Below, piece by piece: positions 22,610-22,707 of a stretch of DNA of 22,707 bases. The notes beneath the pieces are model-generated. The model was not told the DNA's origin. It was given only the letters and a program-made list of their open reading frames with translations, and made no database searches. Where the stretch lies: NCBI GenBank assembly GCA_002384815.1, contig DGBN01000004.1:1-22707 (forward strand), read 5' to 3'. Source of the stretch: Oxalobacteraceae bacterium UBA4003. Lineage in GTDB: Bacteria; Pseudomonadota; Gammaproteobacteria; Burkholderiales; Burkholderiaceae_D. Made by a program: the position numbers and the translations under genes. Numbering within the stretch: position 1 is the first letter of the stretch; each line of letters begins with the position of its first letter.

Positions 22610-22707
22610 TTAGCGGTCAATCTCACCAAACACAATATCTTGCGTGCCGATGATGGTTACTGCATCGGCAATCATGTGGCCCTTGGCCATTTCATCCAGG
22701 CCTTGCA
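22610..22707 (-). CDS. nuoD: NADH-quinone oxidoreductase subunit D (C-terminal end only)
   Basis: The last 32 codons of NuoD, the 49-kDa-type quinone-reducing subunit, enter the window from the right edge; about 90% of the gene lies outside. The readable end is [19 protein letters not shown] followed by [12 protein letters not shown] and a TAA stop at 22610-22612. This is the family's invariant C-terminus. The usual order nuoA-B-C-D implies that the operon promoter lies beyond the window. Confidence 0.96.

Noticed and set aside
1..22707. Possible mobile, phage, defence or toxin-antitoxin content
   Set aside because: No transposase, integrase, terminal repeats, attachment site duplication, or accessory gene cluster was seen; every gene has a core metabolic or translational match.

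Overview
This is a chromosomal segment of a betaproteobacterium, most likely Burkholderiales and close to Oxalobacteraceae (Herminiimonas/Janthinobacterium type). That placement is inferred from protein similarity as I remember it, from the order relA / tRNA-Val / thrS / infC / rpmI, from the nuo cluster ending in a DUF2818 gene and a NUDIX gene, and from moderate G+C. No search was run. All genes but one lie on the minus strand, so the window reads biologically from right to left.

Right part (about 9.7-22.7 kb): the distal portion of the NADH dehydrogenase I (complex I) operon. It runs from the 3' end of nuoD through nuoE, F, G, H, I, J, K, L, M and N, tightly packed with overlaps at nuoE/F (ATGA) and nuoG/H (TAATG). 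A small three-helix membrane protein (DUF2818) and an ADP-ribose-pyrophosphatase-like NUDIX hydrolase follow. A strong bidirectional terminator at about 9.66-9.69 kb closes the run. NuoE/F/G form the NADH-oxidising arm, NuoD/I the connecting arm, NuoH the quinone-site membrane subunit and NuoJ/K/L/M/N the proton-pumping arm. NuoG lacks the extra N7 cluster cysteines of E. coli, and NuoL carries a conspicuous His/Asp-rich insertion.

Middle part (about 5.5-9.65 kb): a lone plus-strand gene for electron-transfer flavoprotein:ubiquinone oxidoreductase, a second entry of electrons into the quinone pool, is converging on the NUDIX gene and divergent from a short-chain dehydrogenase/reductase. The SDR has leucine where the catalytic serine should be. 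Downstream on the minus strand are an alpha/beta hydrolase and a RidA/YoaB-like protein.

Left part (1-5.5 kb): translation and stringent-response genes. RelA (degenerate HD domain, intact synthetase with the EFDD signature) is followed by tRNA-Val(GAC), a terminator, thrS, infC (apparently starting at the rare codon AUA) and rpmI, truncated by the window edge. The rpmI leader contains a hairpin that hides its ribosome-binding site.

Nothing here looks like a mobile element, phage, CRISPR array, defence island or new multi-gene system. It is mostly core genome. The points worth checking are small: the SDR active-site substitution, the infC start, the rpmI leader, the NuoL insertion and the DUF2818 gene attached to the complex I operon.
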